NCBI RefSeq assembly: GCF_030409325.1
Contig: NZ_JAUFPR010000002.1
Span: 1,674,001 to 1,738,000 of the forward strand
Length of the DNA stretch: 64,000 nucleotides
Direction of reading: 5' to 3'
From: Mucilaginibacter aquaedulcis
GTDB taxonomy: Bacteria; Bacteroidota; Bacteroidia; Sphingobacteriales; Sphingobacteriaceae
Shown here: positions 61,852 to 64,000 of the stretch, one piece after another
How the letters are laid out: each line of letters starts with the position of its first letter
Position numbering within the stretch: the stretch's first letter is position 1
Position numbers and translations under genes: made by a program
The notes under the pieces: model-generated
What the model saw: the letters and a program-made list of their open reading frames with translations, nothing else
What the model was told of the DNA's origin: nothing
Databases searched by the model: none

Positions 61852-61913
61852 ATAGTTTGCAAACTATATAAATAGTTTATAACTTTAATTAACCCAACTA
61901 TAAAAATAGTTTG
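61852..61913 (+). promoter_or_regulatory. Tripartite BlaI-type operator
   Basis: A perfect 16-bp palindrome ATAGTTTGCAAACTAT (61852-61867) shares its right half with AAACTAT-ATAA-ATAGTTT (61861-61878). A third pair, AACTAT-AAAA-ATAGTTTG, lies at 61896-61913, ending 2 bases before the repressor start codon. The ACTA/TAGT core matches the style of BlaI/MecI operators and suggests autoregulation. Confidence 0.7.
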
Positions 61914-61915
61914 CT

Positions 61916-62293
61916 ATGAAAATTAAAGAACTAACCAAGGCCGAAGAGCAGATCATGCAAATACTTTGGCAGTTAAAAGAAGCCATTGTAAAGGATATTA
62001 TTGAACAAATCCCCGACCCTAAACCTGCCTATAATACGGTGTCAACAGTGGTTCGGGTATTGGAAGGCAAGGGTTTTATTGACCATAAAGCATACGGAAA
62101 CTCGCATGTTTATTACCCCATCATCACGGATGATGAATACAAAAAGTTCACTTTTGATAAGATGATGAAGAACTATTTCAGCAATTCGTACCAAAGTTTG
62201 GTGTCATTTATTGTTGACGAAAAGAAGCTTGGCGTACAAGAACTGGACGAATTAACCTCCTTGATTGATGAACTTAAAAGCAAAAAATCATGA
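61916..62293 (+). CDS. BlaI/MecI/CopY-family transcriptional repressor
   Basis: The 125-residue protein has an N-terminal winged helix ('LTKAEEQIMQILWQLKEA', 'PAYNTVSTVVRVLEGKGFID') and a C-terminal dimer helix with 'FTFDKMMKNYFSNSYQSLVS'. It represses its own operon and is inactivated by a cognate BlaR1-type membrane protease. The next gene encodes such a partner and overlaps by 4 bases (ATGA). Strong palindromes lie directly upstream. The signal is unknown; in Bacteroidota these pairs are not always linked to beta-lactamases. Confidence 0.93.
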   Translation: MKIKELTKAEEQIMQILWQLKEAIVKDIIEQIPDPKPAYNTVSTVVRVLEGKGFIDHKAYGNSHVYYPIITDDEYKKFTFDKMMKNYFSNSYQSLVSFIVDEKKLGVQELDELTSLIDELKSKKS

Positions 62294-63999
62294 ACTGGCT
62301 CCACTATCTGCTCGAAGCAAACATCTATCTCGCCGTATTTTACGCCGGGTACTGCCTGTTTTTAAACAAGGAAACACACTATACTTTAAACCGAGTATAC
62401 CTGCTAATGAGCTGTATCATAGCGTTTATACTACCAATAATTCAAATTGGCGCACTAAAACCGGCAGGAGGCGGCATGGCTGTTCATGTAACTATAAAAC
62501 GCGCAGGCACACGTCCCGTTAACAACCTATCAATCAGAATGATAAACTTTAACGAAATACTTTTTTATTGCTATTTACTGGGTGGATTGATATTAACCAT
62601 AGTATTAATATATAAGCTGACCCGGCTTATAAAAATGGCCAAAAAGGCCAATATCATAGTTGATAACAGGTATAAAATGATCAATATCAACGATTCAAAT
62701 ACCGCATTTTCATTTTTCAACTACCTGTTTATTGGTTCAAACACGGCAGTAAATGACATGATCATCAGGCACGAATTGGTGCATATCAGGCAGAAACACT
62801 CTGCTGATATTATCTTTCTGGAGATACTCAAGATCGTAAATTGGTTTAATCCCTGTGTTTACCTGCTGCAAAATAGCCTTAAAACCATACACGAATACAT
62901 TGCCGATGAACAAACCGCGGCTCACGGAAATGATGTTTTGGCTTATTCATCGTTCCTGGTTAACAATGCCTATGGGCTTAACGGCTCTTCCGTAACGCAT
63001 TCATTTTTCAATTATAACTTATTAAAAAAGAGGATCATTATGTTAAACCAAAAACGTTCGGGGAATTTAGCCAGGCTAAAATACCTCGTAGCTGTGCCCA
63101 TTTGCGTGGCGGCCCTTTGTGCCTCCACCCTGGGTTTCAGCAAAAACTATGCGCTGATAGACCTTTCGCCGCAGAAACTTGTTGATACTTCAAAGGTTTG
63201 GTCAAAGAGTACCGATACCAAAAACGGTGTTAAAATTGATGAAACAGGCTCTGTAGTTAATAACAGGACTGATTTTGAGGTAACTATTACCGATAAACAA
63301 GGCAATAAGAAAAGCTATCGTAAAAGCACAGCTTCTGCAGAAGACATAAAGCTGCTTCGTGACAAATACGGCTATACTTTCCCGGATAAAATGGATGTTC
63401 CGGCACCTCCTTCCAAAATAGGGAACATGCCGCCTCCGCCGCCGCCAGTTCCGCCTAAAAGCTCTAAATCAGCACTTAAGGTAAAAAGGGATGTAAGGGT
63501 AACTGATGTAAAGCTTTTACAGCCGCCACCGCCACCTCAAGAACCAGCTGAGCCAGCTAAGGATGCAACTGAACAAAAAATGCCTCCTCCTCCGCCACCA
63601 CCTAAAGACCCGCTTGATGATTTTTATTCTTATGTAGCAAAACATGTAAGGTATCCCACAGTTGCCAGAGATAATCATGTTGCAGGAAAAATAATTGCAT
63701 CATTTAACATCAATAAGGGCAAAATTGAAGATGCAAAAATTGTAAGAGGGCTTGATAATGTTATGGATAATGAAGTTTTGAGGGTTATTAAAAATTATAA
63801 TGGCACTTCGCTGAATTTAAAAGGCAATTACTTGATTCCCGTTACCTATACCCTTGTAGATCAAAACAATAACCAAGTAGGTAAGGCACCCAATTATCAG
63901 GCGCAGTCAATTGATAAATCAAATGATATTAAGGTTGAATCAGGATCGCGGCAAATGCTAAACGAAGTTATTATAGCAGGGTACGCCGATACAAAATAG
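62290..63999 (+). CDS. BlaR1-like M56 peptidase with C-terminal TonB domain
   Basis: The 569-residue protein has four membrane helices (about 10-25, 33-55, 88-112, 265-285). An M56 metallopeptidase loop carries the zinc motif 'HELVH' at 161-165 and 'IHEYIADEQTAAHG' (Glu and Asp ligands). After the last helix a periplasmic part contains proline runs ('PPPPPPVPPK', 'PPPPPPPKDPLD') and a TonB C-terminal domain ('YVAKHVRYPTVARDNHVAGK'). This replaces the penicillin-binding sensor of classic BlaR1, so the signal is probably envelope- or TonB-related. The stop codon is within the last 4 bases of the window; the protein appears complete. Confidence 0.9.
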   Translation: MNWLHYLLEANIYLAVFYAGYCLFLNKETHYTLNRVYLLMSCIIAFILPIIQIGALKPAGGGMAVHVTIKRAGTRPVNNLSIRMINFNEILFYCYLLGGLILTIVLIYKLTRLIKMAKKANIIVDNRYKMININDSNTAFSFFNYLFIGSNTAVNDMIIRHELVHIRQKHSADIIFLEILKIVNWFNPCVYLLQNSLKTIHEYIADEQTAAHGNDVLAYSSFLVNNAYGLNGSSVTHSFFNYNLLKKRIIMLNQKRSGNLARLKYLVAVPICVAALCASTLGFSKNYALIDLSPQKLVDTSKVWSKSTDTKNGVKIDETGSVVNNRTDFEVTITDKQGNKKSYRKSTASAEDIKLLRDKYGYTFPDKMDVPAPPSKIGNMPPPPPPVPPKSSKSALKVKRDVRVTDVKLLQPPPPPQEPAEPAKDATEQKMPPPPPPPKDPLDDFYSYVAKHVRYPTVARDNHVAGKIIASFNINKGKIEDAKIVRGLDNVMDNEVLRVIKNYNGTSLNLKGNYLIPVTYTLVDQNNNQVGKAPNYQAQSIDKSNDIKVESGSRQMLNEVIIAGYADTK

Positions 64000-64000
64000 G

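Overview
The window comes from a Bacteroidota genome, most likely the Sphingobacteriaceae (Mucilaginibacter/Pedobacter-like). Evidence is the TAnnTTTG-type -7 promoter boxes, the TraE/F/G/J/K/M conjugation set of Bacteroidetes elements, DUF3857 and S9 peptidase pairs, a separate heptose kinase and adenylyltransferase, and paired SPFH and ribbon-helix-helix genes. These assignments come from reading the sequence; no database search was possible.

Region 1 (1 to about 23,110) is one end of an integrative and conjugative element (ICE), visibly richer in G+C than the rest except at its edges. It starts inside a membrane-linked LuxR-type regulator. A leader region follows, with a -7 box, a 10-codon reading frame and a hairpin, in front of a conserved ICE gene. 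The transfer operon then runs rightwards: TraE-like, a small conserved gene, a 1,879-residue methylase-helicase (probably anti-restriction), TraF-like, a conserved ICE gene, the TraG ATPase, three tandem related secreted proteins (TraI-like), TraJ, TraK and TraM. After TraM come a 619-residue apparent fusion protein, a trio of small DNA-binding or wing-type genes, an ORF6N gene and a tyrosine recombinase on the minus strand. The recombinase faces away from a tRNA-Ser(GCU) gene whose 3' end is the likely attachment site. Four copies of TTGCCACGA(A/T) lie between or next to them. TraL, TraN, the relaxase and the coupling protein are not in this window, so the element must continue left of base 1 or be incomplete.

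Region 2 (about 23,110 to 64,000) is AT-richer chromosome. It holds a 7TM-HD cyclic-dinucleotide phosphodiesterase, SPFH plus an Arc-like protein, a thiolase, a peptide transporter, a glycosyltransferase, ruvB, a secreted Gfo/Idh protein, a polysaccharide deacetylase lipoprotein, queG, and a DnaQ-like exonuclease. Next come two transglutaminase-fold DUF3857 proteins, an ATP-grasp protein, an NlpC/P60 lipoprotein, two S9 peptidases, pyrF, rho, pssA-purS, an Hpt protein, folK, sppA and a PolX-like protein. An ADP-heptose operon (hldA, gmhA, hldC, heptosyltransferase), a SixA-like phosphatase, dprA and a BlaI/BlaR1-like pair complete it.

The most striking unexplained signal is in the chromosomal intergenic spaces. 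At least seven of them carry strictly 7-bp-periodic repeats. The heptamer differs from place to place but stays in register within each, and several are arranged as inverted pairs. None was seen inside the ICE. Other leads are the tripartite BlaI operator, a palindromic dispersed repeat, a PolX-like protein that has lost its polymerase aspartates, and a DUF3857 pair with complementary losses of catalytic residues.
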